From assembly GCF_000686885.1 (NCBI RefSeq), contig NZ_JMLU01000007.1, forward strand, positions 62,001-126,000: a stretch of DNA of 64,000 nucleotides. The letters are read 5' to 3'. Positions 34,576 to 43,298 of the stretch are shown in pieces. Below the pieces are notes generated by a model. The model was not told the origin of the DNA, searched no databases, and saw only the letters and a program-made list of their open reading frames with translations. The DNA is from Flavobacterium sasangense DSM 21067 (lineage in GTDB: Bacteria > Bacteroidota > Bacteroidia > Flavobacteriales > Flavobacteriaceae). Numbering within the stretch: position 1 is the stretch's first letter; each line of letters begins with the position of its first letter. The position numbers and the translations under genes were made by a program.

Positions 34576-36060
34576 TTATTCAAAAGGTAATGGTGTTCCT
34601 TTTGTATCACCAATTTTGACTACCACCACATTGTTTATTTTTTTTACCGATTCTGGGCTTGGCCAAATAGGCATAGACGGAATAGAATCTTTTACCTCAT
34701 CAAAAGCTTCTTTATTATCTAAAAATTTGTAATAAGCAACGTCATTATATCTAAAAAAATTAATTATTCTCCAGTTATTTCCACCATCCCAACAGAATAA
34801 TGAACCACCAAAAACATCTGAATTAGGAATTTTTAACTTATCATGGTTTGATTGTGGTAAAGAACCGTAAAAATAGACGTAATGAAGATTTGGGTTAAAT
34901 TCAGGGTATTTGTTTAAAATTGTATTGTCAATTTTTTTAGCCACTTCTAAATCATGATGAAATATTTTATAATTAGAATAGAAAAGATTTGTAATAAAAT
35001 AAATGTTTGCTATGATAATTAATAACACACCAAATAAAAGTGGTTGAAAATATTCTTTTTTAAATACTTTAATAGTATAAGTAATTATGAAAGCGTAAAT
35101 AATTCCAGAACTCACATAAAGTCTTGGTGGGTGAGAACCGTTAGTAATAAAAAAAGATATAAAAAAAGGTAAAATAAATAAAGCTAACAAACATAGTATT
35201 TTTAACAAAATATTCTTTTTTTCAATAATAATACTCGTAATTAGAGCGATACAAGCCAATGAAGAAAAAACAAAAGTTTTGTTACCATAATAGAAATTCC
35301 CTCTTATATTGTCTACCCATAAATTATAAAAATCAACAAATCTGTCATTTGTATTTCCAGATGTATATGATGAAAGATAGCCTCCTTCGACTGGAGGACA
35401 AAACATTTTAACTGATATATAATAGAGAATGATAGATATAATCATTAAAACAGCAAATTTTAATAATTTTATAATTTCTGTTTTAAATTTAAAATCAGGA
35501 TTAGATAGATTTATAAAAAAATAAACAAGGTATGTAACTACTGGCATGAAAATTAATGCTTGATAGACAGCAATACCAAACAAAATGAACAAACTCGAAA
35601 TTATAAGTAATACTAACGAAATAGGTTTTTTAATGTTGTCAATATTTTTTATGAATAAGGTTACTCCTAAAATCGAGAAGAAAAAGCCAATAGGAACTGC
35701 ATCTGCCTGCATAGTAAATGCTAATTGGTAAGCATGTTGAGGTAGAGTTAGAAATAAAGCACAAAAGATAAAACTAGATATCCCTTTTAGTTTAAAAATT
35801 TTTGAAAGTTCCACAGCAGTTAAGCTTAAAAAAATTAACCCCAATAACAAAGTGAAATAAGGTAAATGGCCTTCAAAAATTCTATATCTAATTAAATTAG
35901 TTCCCCATCTGCCTAAACCCATAGAGTAATCAGAAAAAGCAGGTGACTCACTATCAACGGTTAAGCTGTAATTTGTTAATGCAAAACCATAAGTAGCCAT
36001 GCTAATAATAAAGGAGAACAATAAAACAGAATAGTTTTTAAAGAATAACTTTTTATCCAT
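34576..36060 (-). CDS. GtrII-like polytopic glucosyltransferase
   Basis: A 494-residue membrane protein with about ten helices and a C-terminal periplasmic region. Early in the protein the segment DSESPAFSDYSMGLGRWGTNLI resembles the acidic-plus-GRWG motif of the GtrII/GtrC group of serotype-converting transferases. Those take a sugar from undecaprenyl phosphate and add it to O-antigen in the periplasm. Paired with a GtrB-like gene downstream, as expected. The small flippase GtrA is not seen. Family assignment is from one motif and context. Confidence 0.65.
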   Translation of the reverse strand: MDKKLFFKNYSVLLFSFIISMATYGFALTNYSLTVDSESPAFSDYSMGLGRWGTNLIRYRIFEGHLPYFTLLLGLIFLSLTAVELSKIFKLKGISSFIFCALFLTLPQHAYQLAFTMQADAVPIGFFFSILGVTLFIKNIDNIKKPISLVLLIISSLFILFGIAVYQALIFMPVVTYLVYFFINLSNPDFKFKTEIIKLLKFAVLMIISIILYYISVKMFCPPVEGGYLSSYTSGNTNDRFVDFYNLWVDNIRGNFYYGNKTFVFSSLACIALITSIIIEKKNILLKILCLLALFILPFFISFFITNGSHPPRLYVSSGIIYAFIITYTIKVFKKEYFQPLLFGVLLIIIANIYFITNLFYSNYKIFHHDLEVAKKIDNTILNKYPEFNPNLHYVYFYGSLPQSNHDKLKIPNSDVFGGSLFCWDGGNNWRIINFFRYNDVAYYKFLDNKEAFDEVKDSIPSMPIWPSPESVKKINNVVVVKIGDTKGTPLPFE

Positions 36061-36148
36061 AATTAAGTATTAAATTTTAATAAAGAATTTTTTTTCTAAA
36101 AAAAGGAAAAAAATCTTTTCAAAGTTAATGTTTAAATAGAAAAAAAAA

Positions 36149-36156
36149 TATCTTTG
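36149..36156 (+). promoter_or_regulatory. -7 box of the lipoprotein gene at 36174
   Basis: TATCTTTG, 17 bases before the ATG. Confidence 0.55.
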
Positions 36157-36173
36157 CATAAAATTTTTTAAAA

Positions 36174-36734
36174 ATGAAGACAAAGTATATTTCATTAGCA
36201 CTTTTATTTTTTGTGTTAATTGGTTGTAAAGTTGATAAAGAAAATTCTAATTCAGATGCAAATTCAACGGGAAAAACAGAAAGTTCAAAAGCTACAGGGG
36301 CTGGTTTTAAAGTTTCTTTTAATGCTTTAGTTGACAAAGATGATGCTTTCCAACTTTTCTACAATGAAGATGGTACTGAGAGTTTTACAGGGGAACAAAT
36401 GGTAGAATTCAAATTAAAAGGAAGTAACGAGCCTCAAAACATTGAATTTTTATTACCAGACGATGCTATGCCATTAAATTTTAGATTTGATATTGGATCA
36501 AATAAAGATCTTAAAGAAGTCAAATTTAACAAATTTAAAATGGAATATAATGGCAAGTCATTTGAATGTGATGCTGCAACATTTTTCAAATATTTTTATC
36601 CAAATGATCAAGTTGTTTTAGATACAGTTAATACTGTTGCCAAAACAGTTGGGAAAAAAGATGCTCCTTTTGATCCAATTATTGGAGGTACTTTACATTT
36701 GAGAAATGAATTAGAAAAATTTTATCAAAAATAA
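36174..36734 (+). CDS. Lipoprotein of unknown function
   Basis: A 186-residue protein with lipobox LIGC (Cys-18), a Ser/Asn/Thr/Lys-rich linker to about residue 40, then a compact mixed alpha/beta domain. No family recognised. It has its own promoter and a terminator, and lies between two minus-strand glycan operons, so it may be unrelated to polysaccharide synthesis. Confidence 0.75.
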   Translation: MKTKYISLALLFFVLIGCKVDKENSNSDANSTGKTESSKATGAGFKVSFNALVDKDDAFQLFYNEDGTESFTGEQMVEFKLKGSNEPQNIEFLLPDDAMPLNFRFDIGSNKDLKEVKFNKFKMEYNGKSFECDAATFFKYFYPNDQVVLDTVNTVAKTVGKKDAPFDPIIGGTLHLRNELEKFYQK

Positions 36735-36750
36735 ATTTGATTTAAATATA

Positions 36751-36782
36751 AAAAAATAGGAACCTAATGGTTCCTATTTTTT
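36751..36782. terminator. Bidirectional terminator
   Basis: A perfect 14-bp stem (aaaaaataggaacc / ggttcctatttttt) with a 4-base loop. It ends the plus-strand lipoprotein gene and the minus-strand glycan operon, whose last stop codon lies inside the stem. Confidence 0.9.
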
Positions 36783-37541
36783 GTTTAACATTATTTTGAT
36801 GTAGCATTTAATTAAAGAACTGTAAAACTTATAGTAAGAAAACCATTTTGAGGTATAACCATATTTAAGTTTTACTTGTAATGCTTCTTTTAAAGCTGTA
36901 TATATTTGATTACTTACACCGCCATTTTGCATGTTTGCAGTGATTGTTTTAAAATACTCAGGACGAATTTCTTCTTTGCAGCGAATGTAAAAATCTAAAT
37001 CACCTACAATTTTATATTCCGTACTAAAAACACCAACTTTTTCAAACAATTCTCTTTTGTGAAAAGAACCAACTTGAGCGATATTAATATCGGTTATTAC
37101 ATTCTTCCACTTGTATTTTTTACCAAAAACAGAAAGTATTTCACCTTTATCATTAGTTAAATTAACTTGTGAAGAAATGTAATTAATTACTTCGTTTTTA
37201 TTAATCTCATTAAAGTATAATTGCAATGCGTTATGTAAATAAGAATCATCAGATCCCAAAAAACTAATCCAATTACCCGAACTTAGCTGTATTCCTTTGT
37301 TCCAGGCGTCGTAAATTCCTTTATCTTTTTCGGAGATAAATTTATAGGAAATTCCTTTAGCTTCAAATTTGGGAACAAATGATTTTATAATTTCCAAAGT
37401 ACCATCAGATGAATTACCATCTATAATAATGTATTCGAAATCTTTAAAATCTAAATTTAATACAGATGTAATGGTATCTGTAATGGTTTTTTCGCTATTA
37501 TAAGAAGCGGTAACGATGCTAAAAAATGGGGTTGTACTCAT
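36774..37541 (-). CDS. Family 2 glycosyltransferase
   Basis: A 255-residue soluble GT-A enzyme starting FFSIVTASYNSEKTI, with IIIDGNSSDGTLEII, the ISEKDKGIYDAWNKGI stretch and SFLGSDDSY (DxD-type). This pattern is close to WcaA/WbbD-like transferases in capsule and O-antigen loci. Donor and acceptor unknown. Last gene of the minus-strand operon headed by gmd; it overlaps wzx by 4 bases (ATGA). Confidence 0.85.
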   Translation of the reverse strand: MSTTPFFSIVTASYNSEKTITDTITSVLNLDFKDFEYIIIDGNSSDGTLEIIKSFVPKFEAKGISYKFISEKDKGIYDAWNKGIQLSSGNWISFLGSDDSYLHNALQLYFNEINKNEVINYISSQVNLTNDKGEILSVFGKKYKWKNVITDINIAQVGSFHKRELFEKVGVFSTEYKIVGDLDFYIRCKEEIRPEYFKTITANMQNGGVSNQIYTALKEALQVKLKYGYTSKWFSYYKFYSSLIKCYIKIMLNKK

Positions 37542-39034
37542 TTATTTTTTGTAAATAATTGCATTACTTTTTCGATTACACTTTTCAAATGATAATTCTT
37601 GAAAAATGAAAAGACAAAAAAGATAAGACATAAAACAAAAATACAGATAAATAAGTAATTTAAAGTACCATTAAACCAACTAATTATGGTAAAATATCCA
37701 AAAAAGCTTGAACCAATTGCCGAAATTACAAAGAATACATCATTTTTTGAAAGTAAGCTCTTCCATGAAATGTTGTTTTCTTGTTGGTAAGAAAACAAAA
37801 CTAATAATGAACCTATTAAAAAAGCAACGTTCCAACCTAATATAACGCCATAACCACCAAAATGAACACCTAGAAAATAGCCTAATATTGGATTGATAAT
37901 CGTAATGGCTAAATATGAATACATCAACCAATTCAATTTGCCTTCTCCTAAGTAACTAAAATAAGCAGGATTGCTGCAAATATTAACAAAGGCTACAATG
38001 CTGTTTAAAACTACTGCAAACAAGAAAAAAGGAACGATTTCACCAATCCACAAAAATGAAACGATTGGAGCTGTTATAATAATGCCTGTAATTAAAACAA
38101 TATCAAAAAGCAGTACTATTGAAAACGTTTTGACGTATAGTTCTTTAACATAACTTTCATCGGTTTCTTTTGCTTCGGCTACCACAGGAATAATAACTTG
38201 GTTCGCACTTACAATTAGACCACGTAATTGCGTAACCAATCGACTTGCCATTTCATAATAACCTACCATGGCTAACCCACCATATTTACTTAAAAACGCT
38301 TTAGTTATAGGTTCAAATGACATTTGCATAAACGATAAAGCTTGCATTTTTAAACCATAATCAATGATTTCTTTGAATAAACTTTTAGACCAATTCCATT
38401 GGAAGGTAAAAATCCCTTTTATGTATTTAGATAAAAAGTATATTGAAGTTAGTAAGACTACTGCAGCTTGAACAATTTGGGCAAAAATTAACCCTTTTAA
38501 TCCAAATTTTGGTGTTAGTAAAACACTTAAGGCAAAAAGTAAAATAGAAGTAAAGCTAACAATATAACTTTTGATATAATTTTTCTGAATTCCATCTAAA
38601 CAGCTGCTAATAACTCCTCCTAAGGCATTAATAACTAAACTGATTAATGAAAATGGTAATATTTCTAATGCTATTGGTAGATATTGAGCTTCAATAAAAT
38701 GAGGTAAAATATAAGTGCCTGCAATTAAGATGATAACCGAAATAATGGAATAGGTAACTATTATAAAAACGGAAGCAGTAAAAATGAGTTTTTTTAAACT
38801 TTCAAAATCGTTTCGGGTATGATAGGTAGCTACAAATTTAACGATACTTGTGCTAATGCCAAAATTAGCAATTAAAGCTAGCGAAGTTGAGGCAATGATT
38901 AAAGACCAAACCCCAAGCAATTCAATTCCTAATTTAACCAATAAGTAACGATACAAAAGCAAATAAACAATTCCCACGACCAGAACTTGTCCTATCGCAG
39001 CGATTGAATTGAAAAGAAGTTTCGATTTTTGCAA
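37538..39034 (-). CDS. wzx: Wzx-type polysaccharide flippase
   Basis: A 498-residue MATE/MVF-fold protein with about 12-14 membrane helices and no large soluble domain, typical of O-antigen repeat-unit flippases. It moves undecaprenyl-pyrophosphate-linked oligosaccharide across the inner membrane. Overlaps the following transferase gene by 4 bases and follows another transferase by 8. Only one flippase gene is seen in the locus. Confidence 0.85.
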   Translation of the reverse strand: MQKSKLLFNSIAAIGQVLVVGIVYLLLYRYLLVKLGIELLGVWSLIIASTSLALIANFGISTSIVKFVATYHTRNDFESLKKLIFTASVFIIVTYSIISVIILIAGTYILPHFIEAQYLPIALEILPFSLISLVINALGGVISSCLDGIQKNYIKSYIVSFTSILLFALSVLLTPKFGLKGLIFAQIVQAAVVLLTSIYFLSKYIKGIFTFQWNWSKSLFKEIIDYGLKMQALSFMQMSFEPITKAFLSKYGGLAMVGYYEMASRLVTQLRGLIVSANQVIIPVVAEAKETDESYVKELYVKTFSIVLLFDIVLITGIIITAPIVSFLWIGEIVPFFLFAVVLNSIVAFVNICSNPAYFSYLGEGKLNWLMYSYLAITIINPILGYFLGVHFGGYGVILGWNVAFLIGSLLVLFSYQQENNISWKSLLSKNDVFFVISAIGSSFFGYFTIISWFNGTLNYLFICIFVLCLIFFVFSFFKNYHLKSVIEKVMQLFTKNK

Positions 39035-39042
39035 GCGTTTTC

Positions 39043-39987
39043 CTATTTAGAATTGAGAATAAAATTTTCAATTTGAGTAACTCTATTGTCCCAATTGTGG
39101 AAGTTTTTTACAACTTCATAATTTTTTTCTATAAGTGGGATATACGTATCAAAATTAGCTAAAATCGTTTCGATTTGTGTCACAGGATTTTCTTCGTCAA
39201 TTTCAATTATCGGATTGTAATCAAACAAATGAAGCATATCGTATGGTAGTTTGCCTAAAATTAAACATCTAGACGCCATCGATTGTAAAAAACGATTGGT
39301 AATAGTTGAAATATAACCAGTAACTTTTGGATGTGTAATATTGGAAGGAACACAAATTGAAATTTTAGAATTGGCTAAACCAAACAAAAATTCTTCGCGG
39401 GTTGGAAAAATAATTTGTCCCGCTTTTTTTTCGTATTGGTAAACTAAATCGTTTTCAACGATTTTAATTTTTTCGTGATATTCATTCCATTTTCTACCTA
39501 GTTGTAATATATCGGTAGTTCTTTCATGGTAGGGAATAAATTGATATTGGGTAACATCAATTCCTTCTGGTATCCAATGTGATTGAAAATTTGGAATATT
39601 TAAAGTGTTGAAATAATCTGCCGATTGCTTACTTGCTGTGAAAACCAAATTAATTTTATAAGCTCTTATGGTTTTTTCAATCTCATCAAACAAAGGTTCC
39701 CAGGCATCATACATCCAAAGCACTTTTAAATCGGCATTGAAATGAAAATAAGGAAAAAACTTTTCTTTTTGATACCCAATTACCACATAGTTTTTATGCT
39801 TTTTAATGGGTAGTTGAATCGGCGGAATAAACTTAAGAAGTTGGCGAAGCACTCGCGCTTGAATGCTTCCCACTCCATTTATTATTTCCCAGTTGGGTTT
39901 ATTTATAATTCTAGCTTCAAACTCATAATACAAGTCCATAGAAACATGGTGATTGAAATTGGTTTTAACCAAAGTAAATTGTTTCAT
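39043..39987 (-). CDS. GT-B-fold glycosyltransferase-like protein
   Basis: A 314-residue soluble protein. No strong family motif, but LVFTASKQSADYF, SHWIPEGIDVTQY and the C-terminal SMASRCLILGKLPYDM followed by PIIEIDE resemble the donor-binding half of GT4-type (GT-B) transferases. Context (between wzx and the ColD-like gene) supports a sugar transferase, possibly for the rare sugar made by the operon. Function is an inference. Confidence 0.62.
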   Translation of the reverse strand: MKQFTLVKTNFNHHVSMDLYYEFEARIINKPNWEIINGVGSIQARVLRQLLKFIPPIQLPIKKHKNYVVIGYQKEKFFPYFHFNADLKVLWMYDAWEPLFDEIEKTIRAYKINLVFTASKQSADYFNTLNIPNFQSHWIPEGIDVTQYQFIPYHERTTDILQLGRKWNEYHEKIKIVENDLVYQYEKKAGQIIFPTREEFLFGLANSKISICVPSNITHPKVTGYISTITNRFLQSMASRCLILGKLPYDMLHLFDYNPIIEIDEENPVTQIETILANFDTYIPLIEKNYEVVKNFHNWDNRVTQIENFILNSK

Positions 39988-40002
39988 GAGTAAAAATTTT
40001 AA

Positions 40003-41169
40003 TTACAAAGAGGTTAACACTCGATGTAAATGCTTAATTTCTTCCGTTAAATCAATTTGGTGATTTCCAACAAAGAAACCTTTTTTGTCTAAGTATTGTG
40101 CGTTTTTCATTTCACCAAAAATTTCACAATCAAAGTATTTTAATACTTCGTTTTTAGTAAAATCTCCTGTAACAATTGGACGACAATCGATGTGATTTTC
40201 TTCTAACGCTTTTACAATATCTAAACGATTTAGTGTTGATTCGGGTTTAATGATAAAACTAAATCCAAACCAACTGCTGTTGTCGATGTCTTTTTGAATA
40301 TAGAAATCTTTATTATCTCTAAATAAAGAAACAAATAATTCAGCATTTTTTCTTCTTTGGTCTAAGAAGGAAGGTAATTTTTTTAATTGTTCCACACCAA
40401 TTACACCACTCATTTCAACAGGTCGCACATTGTAACCTGGTAATAAAAAACGGAATGATTCTTCGAACCAATTATCACTTTTGTTAGAAATTTTATTTTC
40501 TTTTGGTAAATGACGTGTCCAGCCATGCGCTCTTAAGCAAACCATTACATGATACATTTCTTCGTCATCGGTTACAATTAAACCACCTTCCATGGTAGCC
40601 ATGTGATGCGAAAAGAAAGTAGAAAAAGTGCCAACTAAACCAAAAGTTCCCGTTTGTTTTCCTTTGAATTCAGCCCCCATCGATTCACAGTTATCTTCCA
40701 TTAAGATAATGTCTCTAGAACCAATGATTTCTTTTATAGCATCAAAATTATTTGGGTTACCCAAAAGATTTACCGCTAAAATTATTTTTGTGTTATCGGA
40801 AACGGCTAGTTTCAATTGGTCTAAGTCGAAATTTAACGTGTGTAAATCTACATCTACAAACTTCAATTTTAATCCATATTGGTATAGTGGATAATAAGTG
40901 GTTGACCAAGAAACGGCTGGTACAATAACTTCGTCGCCTCTTTTTAATTTTGGATTTTTAGTATAAAACATTGCGGCAACTGCAATTAAATTAGCAGATG
41001 AGCCCGAATTTACCATAACCGCGTATTTTGAATTGACAAATTTTGCAAAATCGTCTTCAAATTGTTTTACGCCTTCGCCCATAGTGTACATATCTTTTGC
41101 GATAACACCATTGATGGCTTCTATTTCTTTTTCATCCCAAGTTGAGGATGCTAATGGATATTTAATCAT
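40003..41169 (-). CDS. colD: ColD-like GDP-4-keto-6-deoxymannose 3-dehydratase
   Basis: A 388-residue DegT/DnrJ/EryC1-fold enzyme. At the position of the usual PLP-binding Lys it reads FFSHHMATMEGG, with His-188. That change is known from E. coli ColD, which uses PMP and removes the C3 hydroxyl of GDP-4-keto-6-deoxymannose; its His is also numbered 188 and its length is 388. The four-Cys iron-sulfur site of the longer RfbH/E1 enzymes is not seen. I start at the Met at 41169, not 41196, giving this numbering and an 8-base overlap with the upstream reductase gene. An ordinary perosamine-type aminotransferase is unlikely given the His. Confidence 0.82.
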   Translation of the reverse strand: MIKYPLASSTWDEKEIEAINGVIAKDMYTMGEGVKQFEDDFAKFVNSKYAVMVNSGSSANLIAVAAMFYTKNPKLKRGDEVIVPAVSWSTTYYPLYQYGLKLKFVDVDLHTLNFDLDQLKLAVSDNTKIILAVNLLGNPNNFDAIKEIIGSRDIILMEDNCESMGAEFKGKQTGTFGLVGTFSTFFSHHMATMEGGLIVTDDEEMYHVMVCLRAHGWTRHLPKENKISNKSDNWFEESFRFLLPGYNVRPVEMSGVIGVEQLKKLPSFLDQRRKNAELFVSLFRDNKDFYIQKDIDNSSWFGFSFIIKPESTLNRLDIVKALEENHIDCRPIVTGDFTKNEVLKYFDCEIFGEMKNAQYLDKKGFFVGNHQIDLTEEIKHLHRVLTSL

Positions 41170-42088
41170 GTAAAACCGATGTTTTAAAGTATTCAACTGT
41201 TTTTTTAATTCCTTCTTCTAAGGAGGTTTGATGTTGCCAACCAAATTGTCTTAGTTTCGTATCATCAATTAATTTTTGTTTCATTCCGATTGGTTTAGAC
41301 AAATCGTGAACAAATTTTCCTTCAAATCCAATTACGTTAGCAATAGTTTGATAGTATTCATTTATGGTATAATCAAATCCTAATCCCACGTTGATGTTTT
41401 GTGGCATTTGGTCAAATTTTTCTAAAGCATAAAATACAAAGTCGGCCAAATCTCCTGTGTACATGAATTCTCTTCTGGCTAAACCATCGCCCCAAATATC
41501 AATTTCAGTAGCGTTGTTTTGTTTGGCTTCATAAATTTTCTTTATTACTGCCGGAACCATGTGTGAATGTTCAGGTGAAAACTTATCGTATTTTCCATAT
41601 AAATTGCATGGAATAACAGTTTTGTATTGCAATTTTGGATTTTCTTTAACTATGTATTCGCACAAACGAGTAGCGACAACTTTTGCAATAGCATACCCTT
41701 CATTTGTAGGTTCTAATTCACCTTTTAAAATTAATTCTTCTTGCAATGGATTTTGTGCTTCACGCGGATACATACAAGAACTGGCCATATTCATAAATCC
41801 TTTGATTCCGTTTTCTTTAGCCGCCATGATTATGTTTCTTCCCATGTCTAAATTGAAAACTAGGAAATCTACAGGTCTTGCCATGTTGGCTTGAATTCCG
41901 CCAACTAAACCTGCGGAATGGATAATAAAATCAGGTTGGTGTTTTTTTAGATAAGCATCAACTGCGTTATAATCTCGTAAATTCAGTTCAGCACTTGATG
42001 GTGATAATAAGATGTGCTGATTTGCTTTTGGATGTTCCAAAATATTTCTGCCCACCATGCCATTACCGCCTGTAACTAATATTTTCAT
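41162..42088 (-). CDS. GDP-fucose synthase-like epimerase/reductase (ColC candidate)
   Basis: A 308-residue SDR enzyme: VTGGNGMVGRN Rossmann motif, the Ser-Ser-Cys of MASSCMYPRE, the catalytic YAIAK, and NLYGKYDKFSPEHSHMVPA, all as in GDP-L-fucose synthase. Beside gmd alone it would make GDP-L-fucose. Because the next gene is a ColD-type dehydratase, it may instead act as ColC, epimerising C5 and reducing C4 of the 3-deoxy intermediate to give GDP-L-colitose. Sequence alone does not separate the two. Confidence 0.85.
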   Translation of the reverse strand: MKILVTGGNGMVGRNILEHPKANQHILLSPSSAELNLRDYNAVDAYLKKHQPDFIIHSAGLVGGIQANMARPVDFLVFNLDMGRNIIMAAKENGIKGFMNMASSCMYPREAQNPLQEELILKGELEPTNEGYAIAKVVATRLCEYIVKENPKLQYKTVIPCNLYGKYDKFSPEHSHMVPAVIKKIYEAKQNNATEIDIWGDGLARREFMYTGDLADFVFYALEKFDQMPQNINVGLGFDYTINEYYQTIANVIGFEGKFVHDLSKPIGMKQKLIDDTKLRQFGWQHQTSLEEGIKKTVEYFKTSVLHD

Positions 42089-42101
42089 ATGGAAATTTTA
42101 G

Positions 42102-43187
42102 TTATTCGTATCTTTTCAATGAATCTCTGTCTTTAAAACGAACTACATAGTTTAAATCGTGTTGCATCATGATTTTAACTAGTTCTTCGATAGAAGTACG
42201 ACTTGGATTCCAACCCAATTGCGTTCTTGCTTTTGTAGGATCTCCTAATAAACTTTCTACTTCAGCAGGTCTGTAATAGTTAGGATCAACTTCAATAATT
42301 ACTTTTCCAGTAGCTTTGCAAATTCCTTTTTCATTTTCATTTTCACCTTGCCATTCTAGCTCAATTCCAGCTTCTCTAAAAGCTAGTTCACAGAAGTAAC
42401 GCACCGAATATTGAACCCCTGTTGCAATTACATAATCTTCTGGTTGTTGTTGTTGTAGCATTAACCACATACATTCTACGTAATCTTTAGCATAACCCCA
42501 ATCACGCATAGCATTAAGGTTTCCTAAATATAATTTCTCTTGTAATCCGTGTTTAATTCTTGAAGCTGAAAGCGTGATTTTTCTTGTAACGAAAGTTTCC
42601 CCTCTACGCTCTGATTCGTGGTTGAATAAAATTCCGTTTACAGCGAACATCCCGTAAGATTCACGGTAATTTTTGGTAATCCAAAATGCATAAATTTTAG
42701 CTACACCATAAGGAGAGCGTGGGTAAAAAGGAGTAGTCTCTTTTTGAGGTACTTCTTGCACTTTTCCGTATAATTCAGAAGTAGAAGCTTGGTAAATTTT
42801 TGTTGTTTCGGTTAACCCACAAATTCTGATGGCTTCTAACAAACGTAACGTACCAACCGCATCGGTTTCTGCGGTATATTCTGGCATATCAAAAGACACT
42901 TTTACATGCGATTGTGCTGCCAAATTGTAAATTTCGTCTGGTTTTATTTGTTGCACTAAGCGAATTAGACTTGTTGAATCAGTCATGTCGCCATAATGAA
43001 GGTTGATTTTTTTATCTTTATGTAAGTCTCTGATTAGAGACTCTATATATAAATGCTCAATTCTTTCGGTATTAAAAGTAGAACTTCTTCTTATGATTCC
43101 GTGAACTTCGTATCCTTTTTCTAATAATAACTCGGCCAAATACGAACCATCCTGCCCATTAATTCCGGTAATTAACGCTTTTTTCAT
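42102..43187 (-). CDS. gmd: GDP-mannose 4,6-dehydratase
   Basis: A 361-residue SDR enzyme converting GDP-mannose to GDP-4-keto-6-deoxymannose. [28 protein letters not shown], the catalytic [18 protein letters not shown], and [17 protein letters not shown] are all as in Gmd. First gene of the minus-strand operon and the shared entry step for fucose, colitose and related sugars. No manA/B/C genes for GDP-mannose supply are in the window. Confidence 0.96.
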   Translation of the reverse strand: MKKALITGINGQDGSYLAELLLEKGYEVHGIIRRSSTFNTERIEHLYIESLIRDLHKDKKINLHYGDMTDSTSLIRLVQQIKPDEIYNLAAQSHVKVSFDMPEYTAETDAVGTLRLLEAIRICGLTETTKIYQASTSELYGKVQEVPQKETTPFYPRSPYGVAKIYAFWITKNYRESYGMFAVNGILFNHESERRGETFVTRKITLSASRIKHGLQEKLYLGNLNAMRDWGYAKDYVECMWLMLQQQQPEDYVIATGVQYSVRYFCELAFREAGIELEWQGENENEKGICKATGKVIIEVDPNYYRPAEVESLLGDPTKARTQLGWNPSRTSIEELVKIMMQHDLNYVVRFKDRDSLKRYE

Positions 43188-43211
43188 CTCGGGTTAAAAA
43201 TTTAATAGCTA

Positions 43212-43219
43212 CAAATATA
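43212..43219 (-). promoter_or_regulatory. -7 box of the gmd operon
   Basis: TATATTTG on the minus strand, about 25 bases before the gmd ATG. Confidence 0.55.
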
Positions 43220-43272
43220 TATCTTAAAAAGTAATTGTATAATTTTTAGCAATATATTTTGTGAAATAGCTT

Positions 43273-43280
43273 TATATTTG
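43273..43280 (+). promoter_or_regulatory. -7 box of the wzy operon
   Basis: TATATTTG on the plus strand, 18 bases before the TTG start at 43299. With 43212-43219 it makes a divergent promoter region for the two halves of the glycan locus. Confidence 0.55.
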
Positions 43281-43298
43281 GGAGCTAAATACTAGAAT

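Noticed and set aside
41170..41196. Longer start for the ColD-like gene
   Set aside because: Nine extra residues not typical of the family, and the shorter form gives the expected length and His-188 numbering.
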